64,000 nucleotides of DNA from Chakrabartyella piscis (GCA_030067835.1 CP092441.1:1364001-1428000), one strand, 5' to 3'. Shown: positions 36,678 through 45,680, numbered from the stretch's first letter. Translations and numbers: made by a program. Notes: a model not told the origin generated them from the letters alone.

Positions 36678-37796
36678 ATGACAATATCAAAAATGCTATT
36701 CAAAAAAGAAGAAGAAGTGATATTTAGCCTGCGTGCTATTTTTGAACAATATGGATACAAAAAATTCAAAATGAGTAAGTTTGAAGAATATGATTTTTAT
36801 GCAGCAAATAGAAGCTTTTTGGGCAGTGAACATATCTTAACCTTCAACGGTATGGATGGAAAACTGTTGGCTTTGAAACCAGACGTTACTTTGTCCATTG
36901 TCAAACATGCAAAGGGTAGCACTGCTCCAGTGCAAAAGGTATATTACAACGAAAATGTATATCGTGGCAAAAAAGGTGCTGGTGAATATAAGGAAATCAT
37001 GCAAGTTGGTTTGGAATATATCGGTGAAGTGGATGCATATGCAACTTTGGAAGTGTTGCAATTGGCACAAAAAAGTCTTGAAGCCATCAGTGAATCCTAC
37101 ATTATGGACATTTCCCATATGGGATTTGTGACAGGTCTTTTGGAAGATTTGGAGTTGGATTATCAAGACAAAGAACAAGTTTTGCGTATGGTGGCAGATA
37201 AAAATACCCATGAAATCACAAGAATTTGTGAACAAAAAGGTGTTTGTGCTGAAGAAATCAAACGTATTGTGGATGCAACTGCCTTGTATGGCGATTTGAA
37301 ATCTGTATTGCCAAAAGCAAAAGCTCTTTGCAAAAACAAACGTATGGAAGATGCTATGGATGAGTTGGATGCCATCGGTAGCTTCCTAAAATCCAGTGGA
37401 GCAGAACAAAGCGTAAATTTGGACTTTTCTGTGGTCAACGATATGGATTATTACAATGGGATTGTGTTCCAAGGCTTTGTCAAAGGTGTACCATCTAGCA
37501 TTTTGTTGGGTGGTAGATATGACAATTTGGTGCATAAATTGGGCAAAGATACCGATGCAATTGGTTTTGCTTTGTACCTAGATTTGTTGGAAAATTTGGA
37601 CACACAAAAAGAAGAATATGATGTGGATATCTTGCTTTTGTATGATGAAACCACAGATTTGACAGCACTTATGAATGGGGTGCAAATGCTCACAAGCAAT
37701 GGTCAAAGTGTGCGTGTACAAAAAGAAGATACTGGCGAATTGAAATACAAACAACTCCTCTGCATCAAAGATAGGGGGCTTGAAATCATTGGATAA
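36678..37796 (+). CDS. hisZ: ATP phosphoribosyltransferase regulatory subunit
   Basis: 372 residues, a class II aminoacyl-tRNA-synthetase-like fold without catalytic aminoacylation. Motif 2-like KVYYNENVYRGKKGAGEYKEIMQVGLEYIG and HisRS-like SVVNDMDYYNGIVFQGFVKGVPSSILLGGRYDNL are visible. HisZ is required by the short form of HisG and forms a hetero-octamer with it, conferring histidine feedback control. It is the first gene of the operon and overlaps hisG by 8 bases. GGAGGTG precedes the ATG. Confidence 0.93.
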   Translation: MTISKMLFKKEEEVIFSLRAIFEQYGYKKFKMSKFEEYDFYAANRSFLGSEHILTFNGMDGKLLALKPDVTLSIVKHAKGSTAPVQKVYYNENVYRGKKGAGEYKEIMQVGLEYIGEVDAYATLEVLQLAQKSLEAISESYIMDISHMGFVTGLLEDLELDYQDKEQVLRMVADKNTHEITRICEQKGVCAEEIKRIVDATALYGDLKSVLPKAKALCKNKRMEDAMDELDAIGSFLKSSGAEQSVNLDFSVVNDMDYYNGIVFQGFVKGVPSSILLGGRYDNLVHKLGKDTDAIGFALYLDLLENLDTQKEEYDVDILLLYDETTDLTALMNGVQMLTSNGQSVRVQKEDTGELKYKQLLCIKDRGLEIIG

Positions 37797-38424
37797 GTGG
37801 ATCAATATTGCACTCCCAAAGGGTCGTTTGGGTGAAAAGGCATATCAAATATTTGAAAGCATTGGCTATGGTTGCCCTTCTATCAAGGAAAACAACCGTA
37901 AACTGATTTTTGAAAATGAAGAAAATGGTGTACGCTATTTCTGGGTGAAACCTTCAGATGTTGCAATCTATGTAGAACGTGGCGCAGCAGATGTTGGCGT
38001 TGTGGGTAAAGATATTTTACTAGAACAAGATTCTGATGTATATGAGCTTTTGGATCTTGGCATGGGTAAATGTCGTATGGCAGTTGCTGGCGAAAAAGGT
38101 GGCAGACCTGATGCAGATAAAACCCTTAGGGTTGCAACGAAATTCCCCAATATTGCAAGAGAATTTTATCGCAAACAAAGTATAGATATCGAAATCATTG
38201 AGCTACATGGTTCCATTGAAATTGCACCTATTCTTGGCATGAGCGATGTCATTGTGGATATCGTAGAAACAGGAACCACACTCTTGGAAAACAACTTGGA
38301 ACCATGGGAAGATATTGTGCCCATCAGTGCAAGATTCATTGCCAATAAAGCAAGCTATAAGTTCATGAATGCACCCATCCAAGAAATGTGTGCTAAAATT
38401 GAAGAAATCATCAAAAATAAATAA
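37789..38424 (+). CDS. hisG: ATP phosphoribosyltransferase catalytic subunit, short form
   Basis: 211 residues from the TTG at 37789, ten bases after GGGGG; another in-frame TTG at 37780 is too close to that site. Motifs: INIALPKGRLGEKAYQIFE, YFWVKPSDVAIYVERGAADVGVVGKDIL and the PRPP-binding IVDIVETGTTLLENNL. The C-terminal regulatory domain of long HisG is absent, consistent with dependence on HisZ encoded just upstream. It catalyses the first step of histidine synthesis. Confidence 0.93.
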   Translation: MDKWINIALPKGRLGEKAYQIFESIGYGCPSIKENNRKLIFENEENGVRYFWVKPSDVAIYVERGAADVGVVGKDILLEQDSDVYELLDLGMGKCRMAVAGEKGGRPDADKTLRVATKFPNIAREFYRKQSIDIEIIELHGSIEIAPILGMSDVIVDIVETGTTLLENNLEPWEDIVPISARFIANKASYKFMNAPIQEMCAKIEEIIKNK

Positions 38425-38425
38425 T

Positions 38426-38544
38426 ATTCTTCTTCATACCTCCTCAGAATGACTGATGTGTGTGTCATTCAGAACGTAGTGAAGAATCTTAAAAATACCG
38501 AATTATTGTATGAAATTTTGTAGGGGCGTACCTGTGGTCGCCCG
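38426..38544. repeat. Two palindromic repeats between hisG and hisD
   Basis: 38426-38491 is an inverted repeat (ATTCTTC ... CAGAATGAC facing GTCATTC ... GAAGAAT) of the type partly seen at 27229. 38520-38544 is a GTAGGGG-family palindrome (inner GCGTACC/GGTCGC arms). Both lie within the operon and may modulate mRNA stability or termination. Confidence 0.7.
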
Positions 38545-38562
38545 TTATATACGAGGTGTACT

Positions 38563-39846
38563 ATGATCAAACAATATACATACGAAACAATCTCCATAGA
38601 AGAAATCTTCGCCAGAGAAGAGGATACAACAGATGTTTCTTTGGTGGTTTCAGAAATCATCTTGGATATTCGTAAAAATGGAGATACAGCTTTGAAAGCA
38701 TATGGCAAGAAATTTGATGGTGCAGATTTGGAAGACTTGGAAGTTTCCGAGGAAGAATGGGATGCAGCTTATGAGAGGGTGGATGCAGAATTTATCGCAA
38801 TCCTAGAAGAAGCGGCAGACCATATCAAAGGCTATCATCAGAACCAAATTCGTACAGATTTCAAATATGAACCACGAGAAGGCGTTGTTCTTGGTCAAAA
38901 AATCATGGCATTGGACAGAGTTGGGATTTATGTACCTGGTGGTACAGCAAGCTATCCTTCTAGTGTACTGATGAATGGTGTTCCAGCCAAATTGGCAGGT
39001 GTCAAAGAAGTCATTATGGTCACACCAGCAAAGGGTGGCAAACTCAATGATGATGTGTTGGCAGCAGCTAAAATTGCAGGTGTGGATCGCATTTTCAAAA
39101 TGGGTGGTGCACAGGCGGTTGCAGCATTGGCATATGGCACAGAATCTGTTTCTAAAGTAGATAAAATCGTTGGTCCTGGCAATGCATTTGTTGCTGAGGC
39201 AAAACGTCAAGTATATGGAAAAGTGGCAATTGATATGATTGCTGGTCCTAGTGAAATTTTGGTCATTGCAGATGGTGCTTCAGACCCTGTGGTTGTGGCA
39301 GCAGATATGCTTTCCCAAGCAGAACATGACAAAATGGCAAGTGCTGTTTTGGTGACAGAAAGCAAAGAATTGGCAGATGCAGTTTCTTTGGAATTGGAAC
39401 GTCAAATTCCACTTCTTCCTAGAGAAGAAATTGCCAGATCATCCATTGATGACAATGGGAAAATCATTATAGTTGCAAGCATTGCAGAAGCCATTGCAGT
39501 TTCCAATGAAATTGCACCAGAACACTTGGAAGTTTGCGTAGACAATCCATTTGACTACTTGGACGATATCAAACATGCAGGTTCTATCTTCTTAGGTAGA
39601 AATGCACCAGAAGCATTGGGCGATTATTTCGCAGGAACAAATCATACCTTGCCAACCAGTGGTACAGCACGTTTTTCAAATCCATTATCCGTGGATGATT
39701 TCATCAAAAAATCTTCTTATACTTACTATACAGAAGAAGCTTTGGCAAAAGAAGCAGATAAAATTAATGTATTTGCAAATCGTGAAGGCTTGCAAGCACA
39801 TGGCAATTCAGCAATTGTCAGAGGTGAAAGGGGAATATCCAAATGA
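38563..39846 (+). CDS. hisD: Histidinol dehydrogenase
   Basis: 427 residues. Typical segments: MALDRVGIYVPGGTASYPSSVLMNGVPAKLAGV, GGAQAVAALAYGTESV, IVGPGNAFVAEAKRQVYG, DMIAGPSEILVIAD, and the zinc/catalytic APEHLEVCVDNPF and GDYFAGTNHTLPTSGTARF. It performs the last two NAD-dependent oxidations from histidinol to histidine. The ATG follows GAGGTG, and the stop overlaps the hisC start by four bases. Confidence 0.95.
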   Translation: MIKQYTYETISIEEIFAREEDTTDVSLVVSEIILDIRKNGDTALKAYGKKFDGADLEDLEVSEEEWDAAYERVDAEFIAILEEAADHIKGYHQNQIRTDFKYEPREGVVLGQKIMALDRVGIYVPGGTASYPSSVLMNGVPAKLAGVKEVIMVTPAKGGKLNDDVLAAAKIAGVDRIFKMGGAQAVAALAYGTESVSKVDKIVGPGNAFVAEAKRQVYGKVAIDMIAGPSEILVIADGASDPVVVAADMLSQAEHDKMASAVLVTESKELADAVSLELERQIPLLPREEIARSSIDDNGKIIIVASIAEAIAVSNEIAPEHLEVCVDNPFDYLDDIKHAGSIFLGRNAPEALGDYFAGTNHTLPTSGTARFSNPLSVDDFIKKSSYTYYTEEALAKEADKINVFANREGLQAHGNSAIVRGERGISK

Positions 39847-40919
39847 GTCGATTTTTAAGTGAACGTTTTGCAGGATTGGAAGCCTATACACCAGGCGAAC
39901 AACCCAAAGATCAACAATATATCAAACTGAATACAAACGAATCTCCATATCCACCATCACCAGAGGTGTTTCAGCGTGTTTCAGCAGCAGAAGTGGAGAA
40001 ACTGAACCTATATCCTGATCCAGAAGGTAAGATTCTAAAAGAAAAATTAGCAGGACTTTATGATGTGGAAGCAAAAAATATCTTCCTATCCAATGGTTCT
40101 GATGATATCATCAACTTTGCATTTATGGCATTTTGCGATGCGAACCATGGTGTTATGTATCCATCCATCAGCTATGGTTTCTATCCTGTGTATTCTGATT
40201 TGTATCGTGTACCAACAGTGACAGTGCCTCTAAACGCTGATTTCTCCATCAACCACAAAGACTATTGTGGAGTGGATAAAATGGTGGTCATTGCCAATCC
40301 AAATGCACCTACAGGTATGGAAATTTCCTTGGAACAAATCAGAGAAATTCTTGCATCCAATCCAAATCAATTGGTTTTGATTGACGAAGCATATGTGGAC
40401 TTTGGTGGTACATCTGCTGTGGAATTGGTGAAAGAATATGATAATCTTTTGGTATCCATGACCTTCTCAAAATCACGTTCTTTGGCAGGTGCAAGACTTG
40501 GATTTGCCATTGCTTCAGAAGGAATTATTGAAGATTTGGAGAAAATCAAATTCTCAACCAATCCATATAACATCAATCGTTTGACATTGGTTGCTGGTGA
40601 AGCATCTGTGGATAGCGATGCGTATTACAAAGAAAATGCAAAGAAAATCATTGCCACAAGAGAAAGAACCGTTGCGGAACTTACCAAAATGGACTTTACA
40701 GTATTGGATTCCAAAGCAAACTTCATTTTTGTGACACACAAAAGTGTTGGCGGTAATGTGTTCTACACAAAACTCAAAGAAAAAGGTCTTTTGGTACGTT
40801 ATTTCAACAAACCTTTGATTGACCAATATATGCGTGTCACCATTGGCACAGATGTACAAATGGACGCATTCCTAGAAAAAGTAGCAGAAATTATTGTAGA
40901 AGAGGATGGTGCGAAATGA
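39843..40919 (+). CDS. hisC: Histidinol-phosphate aminotransferase
   Basis: 358 residues, fold-type I PLP enzyme. [13 protein letters not shown] at the N-terminus, [15 protein letters not shown], the PLP-contact NPNAPTG, the acid in [13 protein letters not shown], and the Schiff-base Lys in [18 protein letters not shown] are all present, with [18 protein letters not shown] near the C-terminus. It transfers an amino group from glutamate to imidazole acetol phosphate. ATGA overlaps on both sides couple it to hisD and hisB. Confidence 0.94.
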   Translation: MSRFLSERFAGLEAYTPGEQPKDQQYIKLNTNESPYPPSPEVFQRVSAAEVEKLNLYPDPEGKILKEKLAGLYDVEAKNIFLSNGSDDIINFAFMAFCDANHGVMYPSISYGFYPVYSDLYRVPTVTVPLNADFSINHKDYCGVDKMVVIANPNAPTGMEISLEQIREILASNPNQLVLIDEAYVDFGGTSAVELVKEYDNLLVSMTFSKSRSLAGARLGFAIASEGIIEDLEKIKFSTNPYNINRLTLVAGEASVDSDAYYKENAKKIIATRERTVAELTKMDFTVLDSKANFIFVTHKSVGGNVFYTKLKEKGLLVRYFNKPLIDQYMRVTIGTDVQMDAFLEKVAEIIVEEDGAK

Positions 40920-41503
40920 GAAGTCAAACCATAGAAAGAAATACATTGGAAACAAAAATCAATCTTTCCTTGAACCTAGATGGCACAGGTGCCAGCGATA
41001 TTGCAACAGGCTGTGGCTTCCTTGATCATATGCTTGTTTTATTTGCAAAACACGGTCGTTTTGACTTGACAGTACATTGTGATGGAGATACCTATGTGGA
41101 TGACCATCATACAGTAGAAGATATTGGCATTGCACTTGGACAAGCTATGAAGGATGCTCTTGGCGATTGTAGAGGCATTGTGCGTTATGGCAATATGATT
41201 TTGCCTATGGATGAAACCTTGATTTTGTCAGCTGTGGATATTTCTGGACGTGGTATGCTTGTCTATCACTTGGATATCCCCACAGAAAAGGTTGGTACAT
41301 TTGATACAGAATTGGTGGAAGAATTCTTCATTGCTTTTGCAAGAAATGCAAATATTACTTTGCACATCAAACAATTGGATGGCAAAAATGCACATCATAT
41401 CATAGAAGGTGCATTCAAATCTGTGGCAAGAAGTTTGGGACAAGCAACAGCCATAGATGAAGCCTATAAAAATGAAATTCCATCCACAAAAGGAGTGTTG
41501 TAA
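40916..41503 (+). CDS. hisB: Imidazoleglycerol-phosphate dehydratase (monofunctional)
   Basis: 195 residues, usual for the monofunctional enzyme; no fused phosphatase. The paired metal-binding motifs [16 protein letters not shown] and [18 protein letters not shown] are both intact, as is [20 protein letters not shown]. The separate phosphatase step is supplied by the PHP-type hisK gene at the end of the operon. Confidence 0.95.
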   Translation: MRSQTIERNTLETKINLSLNLDGTGASDIATGCGFLDHMLVLFAKHGRFDLTVHCDGDTYVDDHHTVEDIGIALGQAMKDALGDCRGIVRYGNMILPMDETLILSAVDISGRGMLVYHLDIPTEKVGTFDTELVEEFFIAFARNANITLHIKQLDGKNAHHIIEGAFKSVARSLGQATAIDEAYKNEIPSTKGVL

Positions 41504-42123
41504 TGATAGCGATAGTCGATTATGGAGTGGGAAACTTGTTTTCCTTGCAAAGCTCTTTGCAATTTATTGGAATAGATGTTGTGGTGACAAAGGATGCAAA
41601 AGTCTTGGAAGAATGCGATAAAATCATACTTCCAGGTGTTGGTGCATTTTCTGATGCCATGAAAAAATTTAGAGAAAGTGGTTTGGATGAAGTGATTTTG
41701 TCTGAATGTAAAAAAGGCAAACCATTATTGGGTATTTGCTTGGGCATGCAAATGCTCTTTGAACGCAGCATGGAATATGGAGAACATAAAGGTCTTGGTT
41801 TGATTCAAGGTAGCGTAGACCCAATTGCACCTATGATTACAGAAGGTTTGAAAGTACCTCATATCGGTTGGAATGCTTTGGTTTTCCCAAAAGATAAAGA
41901 AATCAGCAAGCTCTATACCTATGTGAAGGAAGGTGATTGCGTGTATTATGTACATTCCTTTGCGGCAACAGGCTGTGAAGTGGATTTGACAGCACAGGCA
42001 GAATATGGTGGACTTTTGACAGGCTCTGTGGAACGTAAAAACGTATATGGAACACAATTCCACCCAGAAAAAAGTGGAGAAGTGGGTCTGAATATTTTGA
42101 AAGCATTTTGTGAATTGGCATAA
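41503..42123 (+). CDS. hisH: Imidazole glycerol phosphate synthase, glutaminase subunit
   Basis: 206 residues, class I glutamine amidotransferase. The nucleophile Cys lies in LLGICLGMQMLFE and the His-Glu pair in YGTQFHPEKSGEVG. It supplies ammonia to HisF. The start overlaps the hisB stop (TAATG). HisH normally stands beside hisA and hisF; here 2.07 kb of mobile DNA separates it from hisA. Confidence 0.95.
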   Translation: MIAIVDYGVGNLFSLQSSLQFIGIDVVVTKDAKVLEECDKIILPGVGAFSDAMKKFRESGLDEVILSECKKGKPLLGICLGMQMLFERSMEYGEHKGLGLIQGSVDPIAPMITEGLKVPHIGWNALVFPKDKEISKLYTYVKEGDCVYYVHSFAATGCEVDLTAQAEYGGLLTGSVERKNVYGTQFHPEKSGEVGLNILKAFCELA

Positions 42124-42125
42124 AT

Positions 42126-42611
42126 ATGGAATATCCAAAACGAAAACCAAATCGGTTGCAAAATTACGATTATAGCGAAAATGGAGCATATTTCATCACG
42201 ATTTGCACCCAAAACAAACAATGCCTATTTGGCGATGTAGGGGTGGATTCTATATCCACCCGAATGATTGCTAACATTTGGGAACAAACAATGTTGGACT
42301 ATCAAAATGTGTATTGTGATAAGTATGTAGTAATGCCAAATCATTTTCATGCAATTTTATGTATCAAACGGGCAGATATGGAATCTGCCCCTACAATATC
42401 AGATGTACTTCAGAATTTCAAACGCCATACAACTGTGGAATACATAAGATTGGTGAAACAAGGCTTGGTGATGTCTTTTGACAAAAAGCTTTGGCAACGT
42501 TCCTATCATGACCACATCATTCGCAATCGGAAGGAATACCTGAAAATCTGGCAATATATAGATACAAATCCCCTTGAGTGGGAGTTGGATTGTTATTACA
42601 AAGGGGATTAG
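42126..42611 (+). CDS. REP-associated tyrosine transposase (RAYT, Y1_Tnp family)
   Basis: 161 residues. The N-terminus (RKPNRLQNYDYSENGAYFIT, then ICTQNKQCLFGD) and the HUH metal motif VVMPNHFHAIL are those of the Y1 transposases linked to REP palindromes; the C-terminal helix WQRSYHDHIIRNRKEYLKIWQYIDTNP completes the family pattern and holds Tyr candidates. It starts only 2 bases after the hisH stop with no obvious ribosome site, so it may be translated by reinitiation. Two GTAGGG-family palindromes lie inside its coding sequence, at 42237-42262 (plus) and 42369-42394 (minus). The frame is intact. It is the obvious candidate for the protein that mobilised or maintains the palindromes of this window. 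Confidence 0.88.
   Translation: MEYPKRKPNRLQNYDYSENGAYFITICTQNKQCLFGDVGVDSISTRMIANIWEQTMLDYQNVYCDKYVVMPNHFHAILCIKRADMESAPTISDVLQNFKRHTTVEYIRLVKQGLVMSFDKKLWQRSYHDHIIRNRKEYLKIWQYIDTNPLEWELDCYYKGD
42237..42262 (+). repeat. GTAGGG-family palindrome inside the RAYT gene (plus)
   Basis: GTAGGGGTGGAT with inverted ATCCACCCG; it encodes the VGVDSISTR stretch of the transposase. Confidence 0.8.
42369..42394 (-). repeat. GTAGGG-family palindrome inside the RAYT gene (minus)
   Basis: CGGGCAGAT ... ATCTGCCCCTAC; it encodes the RADMESAPT stretch. Its reverse complement equals the intergenic copy at 36451-36476 base for base. Confidence 0.85.
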
Positions 42612-42755
42612 TATATCCTTATTTGAAAGACTAACTATATGAAGTCAATAGAAAAATGATAAAAAGTTAGATAAACTTACAAAAGTCAGTTGATTAGAAA
42701 AAAGGCATAGCAAACAGAGCAACCATTAGTTGCTCGAAAAAACAAATACAAAAAA

Positions 42756-43934
42756 CTAGTGTTGAGGAATATAGGAACAATTATTCTTTAACAAAGAATG
42801 AATCAGTCTAACAAGCTTCTTGCCAGCGTGGCTAATAGCAACATAATAATGCTTACCCTGTGACTGTTTGTGGTTAAGATAGTTTTTAAAAGAAACATCA
42901 CGCATAGCAACAAGGCGAACAGCTTGCAAAATAGCCCAACGCAAATAAGTGGACCCACGCTTTACCATAGGAGTATTAGAAGCATTAAATTTACCTGATT
43001 GATAGGTAGAAGGTTCCATACCGGCAAAAGCTAAAAGCTTAGCAGGATTGGAAAAACGATGGATATCACCAATTTCGGCTAAGATGATAGCACCCAAAGT
43101 AAAAGAGATACCAGGGATAGACATAATAGGTGAATCGATTTCTTGCATAACAAGTTTAATCTGAGCATCCAAAGCATCAATTTCAGACTGAACAGACTGA
43201 ACTAATCGAATAGTTTGTTGCAATTCAAAACAAATAGATCTGCTTGAAGAACCAATAGAATTGGAAGCAACACTTTTAAATGCAATAGCTTTCTCTTTTC
43301 CATATTTACCTTTTGAAGCCTTAGAAAGCAGGTTCGTAAGCTTAGTAAGGTGGCAATTAGAGATGTCGACAGGAGAAGGTAATTCTGAAAGCACTGCATA
43401 AGAAGAAACCTGATGAATAGACCACACTAAGGTCGGTAGTTCAGGGAAGACAATATCAATTAATCTAGTTATAGATATTTTTAAGCGTGAGCGATAACCA
43501 ACCATACGATAACGATGTCTAGTTAGTGACTTTAGCTCAGAAATTTGGTATGATACTGGTGAATAGGATTTTGAATCATCAGTAAAAAGCATAGCAGCAA
43601 TCACTCTAGCATCTGTCTTGTCCGTTTTGGTCTTTCTGAGCGTGTGGGCTTTACGAAAAAGATTAGTAGATAAAGGATTCAAGGTAGTGACTTGAAAACC
43701 TTTAGCAAGTAGAAAGTTAGTGATATTAGTGCTGTAATGCCCTGTTGATTCAAGTCCTATTTTTACGTTAGAAATATCTTTAGAGTCTAAGGCTGAATAG
43801 ATAGATTCAACTAAAGAATCAAAGCCTAGTTTTGAATTTTCAATGCGTAAAGAATCATTGTGAAGAACACCATCAGAATCAATAATACAACAATCATGTT
43901 TGCTTTTAGCAACATCAATACCTACAAATAACAT
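42756..43934 (-). CDS. IS110-family transposase (DEDD type)
   Basis: 392 residues from the ATG at 43934 (ribosome site AAAGGAG). N-terminal RuvC-like DEDD domain: LFVGIDVAKSKHDCCI holds the first Asp, IGLESTGHYS the Glu, and DKTDARVIAAML the last pair of Asp. The C-terminal transposase_20 domain has IMSIPGISFTLGAIILAEIGDIHRF and AFAGMEPSTYQSGKF, with the catalytic Ser region in SNTPMVKRGSTYLRWAIL. Leucine codons TTA, CTT and CTA are frequent here whereas surrounding genes mainly use TTG, which suggests recent arrival. The frame is intact, so the element may still be active. It is transcribed against the his operon. Confidence 0.93.
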   Translation of the reverse strand: MLFVGIDVAKSKHDCCIIDSDGVLHNDSLRIENSKLGFDSLVESIYSALDSKDISNVKIGLESTGHYSTNITNFLLAKGFQVTTLNPLSTNLFRKAHTLRKTKTDKTDARVIAAMLFTDDSKSYSPVSYQISELKSLTRHRYRMVGYRSRLKISITRLIDIVFPELPTLVWSIHQVSSYAVLSELPSPVDISNCHLTKLTNLLSKASKGKYGKEKAIAFKSVASNSIGSSSRSICFELQQTIRLVQSVQSEIDALDAQIKLVMQEIDSPIMSIPGISFTLGAIILAEIGDIHRFSNPAKLLAFAGMEPSTYQSGKFNASNTPMVKRGSTYLRWAILQAVRLVAMRDVSFKNYLNHKQSQGKHYYVAISHAGKKLVRLIHSLLKNNCSYIPQH

Positions 43935-44160
43935 AGAAAACAACTCCTTTAAATTTATTTGATACTACGTTCCACGAACTCTATGTTAAATGTATCCTTG
44001 CTCTATATAAAACGTCTATGCGTTATCTAACTAATCAACAATTAAACATAGAGCCATGGTTAGAGCCTTTACGAACCAGTCAGCTAAGCTGCTGTAGGAG
44101 AAATCACTAATCCATAGCATCTATTTAAATTATAGTAAATAAAAAATCAAATGAAAACTT
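43935..44160 (-). ncRNA. Candidate bridge-RNA region of the IS110 element
   Basis: The non-coding stretch 5' of the transposase has the size and place where IS110 elements encode the bridge RNA that pairs with donor and target DNA. On the minus strand CAGC/GCTG stems occur near 44093-44105 and a TAGAGCC direct repeat near 44051-44066. I cannot fold it or identify guide loops by eye; assignment rests on position and family knowledge. Confidence 0.45.
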
Positions 44161-44197
44161 AGAATTTACTATGTTTTCATTATACAAGGAGAATCAA

Positions 44198-44917
44198 ATG
44201 AACTTATTTCCAGCAATAGATGTAATCGAAGGCTGTGCAGTTCGCTTAATCAAAGGGGACTATGCACAAAAAACAATATATAGCACGAATCCTGTGGAAG
44301 TGGCAAAGGGATTCCACAAAGCAGGTGCAACATACCTCCATGTAGTGGATTTGGAAGGTGCTAAAAGTGGGGATACACCAAACTTAGAAACCATTCGTAA
44401 AATCGTAGCAGAAAGTGGTTTGCTTGTGGAAGTGGGTGGTGGCATTCGTTCAGAAGAAGTCATCAAACGCTATTTGGATGCAGGTGTGTTTCGTGTGATT
44501 TTGGGTACAGCAGCAGTCAGTGACCCTGTATTCTTGCAAGAAATGATTGATAAATATGGAGATAAAATTGCAGTTGGTGTAGATGTGAAAGATGGTTTTG
44601 TTGCCATCAAAGGTTGGACAGAATTGTCACAGGAAAGCTGTTTCGATTTCTGTCAAAAAGTCCAAAACATGGGTGTCAAAACCATTATTTGTACCGATAT
44701 TTCCAAAGATGGTCTTTTGGCTGGCACCAACTTGGAACTCTACAAAGAATTGTCTGAAAAATTCTCTGTAGACATCGTAGCATCTGGTGGTGTTACAACC
44801 ATTGATGATGTAAAAACATTGGCTGAAATGAACCTCTATGGTGCAATCCTTGGAAAAGCACTTTACACAGGGAATATCGACTTGGCAGAAGCGGTTGCGT
44901 TGACAAAGGAGGCATAA
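44198..44917 (+). CDS. hisA: Phosphoribosylformimino-5-aminoimidazole carboxamide ribotide isomerase
   Basis: 239 residues from the ATG at 44198 (ribosome site AAGGAG). Beta/alpha barrel with the two phosphate-binding repeats: LFPAIDVIEGCAVRLIKGDYAQ with the first catalytic Asp, HVVDLEGAKSG, VGGGIRSEE and, in the second half, TDISKDGLLAGTN with the second Asp and ASGGVTTIDDV. The first gene after the IS110 insertion; whether it is transcribed from the his promoter or from a promoter in the element is open. Confidence 0.95.
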   Translation: MNLFPAIDVIEGCAVRLIKGDYAQKTIYSTNPVEVAKGFHKAGATYLHVVDLEGAKSGDTPNLETIRKIVAESGLLVEVGGGIRSEEVIKRYLDAGVFRVILGTAAVSDPVFLQEMIDKYGDKIAVGVDVKDGFVAIKGWTELSQESCFDFCQKVQNMGVKTIICTDISKDGLLAGTNLELYKELSEKFSVDIVASGGVTTIDDVKTLAEMNLYGAILGKALYTGNIDLAEAVALTKEA

Positions 44918-44919
44918 AT

Positions 44920-45678
44920 ATGATTACAAAACGAATCATACCTTGTTTGGATGTGCGTGATGGTAGAGTGGTCAAAGGTATCAATTTTGAAGGCTTATCT
45001 GACGTTTCTTCACCTGTTTCCTTGGGAAAATATTATAGCGACAATGGTGCAGATGAATTGGTGTTTTATGATATTACAGCATCAGCAGAAGGACGTGGAT
45101 TGTTCACAGATATCTTAAAAGAAGTTGCAAGTACCATTTTCATTCCACTGACGGTTGGTGGTGGCATCAATACCTTGGATGATTTTGATCGTGTACTCAA
45201 ATGTGGTGCAGATAAGGTCAGTGTCAATTCTGGAGCCATTAGAAATCCAGAACTGATCCGTGAAGCAGCACAGAAATATGGTGACCAATGTGTGGTTTTG
45301 TCTGTGGATGTGAAGCGTGTAGATGGTAAATTCACAGTGTTTGCCAAAGGTGGACGTGAAAACACTGGCATGGATGCGCTTGAATGGATCAAAAAATGTG
45401 TAGACCTTGGTGCTGGTGAAGTGGTGGTCAATAGCATTGATACCGATGGCGTCAAAGAAGGCTTTGATTTGGAAATGCTAGAAGCGGTTTGCAATATTGT
45501 TTCTGTGCCTGTCATTGCATCTGGTGGTGCTGGTGGCGTAGAAGATTTCATCACTTTGTTCCATAGTTTACCAAAAGTAGATGCAGGATTGGCAGCTTCC
45601 ATCTTCCATTTTGGAGAAGTTGCAATTCCAGATTTGAAAGCAAAACTAGCAGAAGAAAACATCATTATGCGAAGATAA
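44920..45678 (+). CDS. hisF: Imidazole glycerol phosphate synthase, cyclase subunit
   Basis: 252 residues. RIIPCLDVRDGRVVKGINFEGLSDV contains the first catalytic Asp, followed by LTVGGGINTLDDFDRVLKCGADKVSVNS and the second Asp in VVVNSIDTDGVKEGFDLEML; ASGGAGGVEDF binds phosphate. It closes the imidazole ring with ammonia from HisH. The start lies 2 bases after the hisA stop with GGAGG upstream. Confidence 0.95.
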   Translation: MITKRIIPCLDVRDGRVVKGINFEGLSDVSSPVSLGKYYSDNGADELVFYDITASAEGRGLFTDILKEVASTIFIPLTVGGGINTLDDFDRVLKCGADKVSVNSGAIRNPELIREAAQKYGDQCVVLSVDVKRVDGKFTVFAKGGRENTGMDALEWIKKCVDLGAGEVVVNSIDTDGVKEGFDLEMLEAVCNIVSVPVIASGGAGGVEDFITLFHSLPKVDAGLAASIFHFGEVAIPDLKAKLAEENIIMRR

Positions 45679-45680
45679 AG

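Larger units (their letters stand above)
42640..44165 (-). mobile_element. IS110-family insertion sequence inserted in the his operon
   Basis: Consists of the transposase gene on the minus strand and about 230 bases of non-coding DNA 5' of it. IS110 elements lack terminal inverted repeats, so the ends given are estimates bounded by the RAYT stop (42611) and the hisA ribosome site (about 44188). 42612-42755 shows no gene; it is AT-rich with many direct TTAG/ACTA motifs. Confidence 0.75.

Noticed and set aside
37780..37788. Earlier TTG start for hisG
   Set aside because: It lies only one base after the GGGGG ribosome site; the TTG at 37789 has normal spacing.
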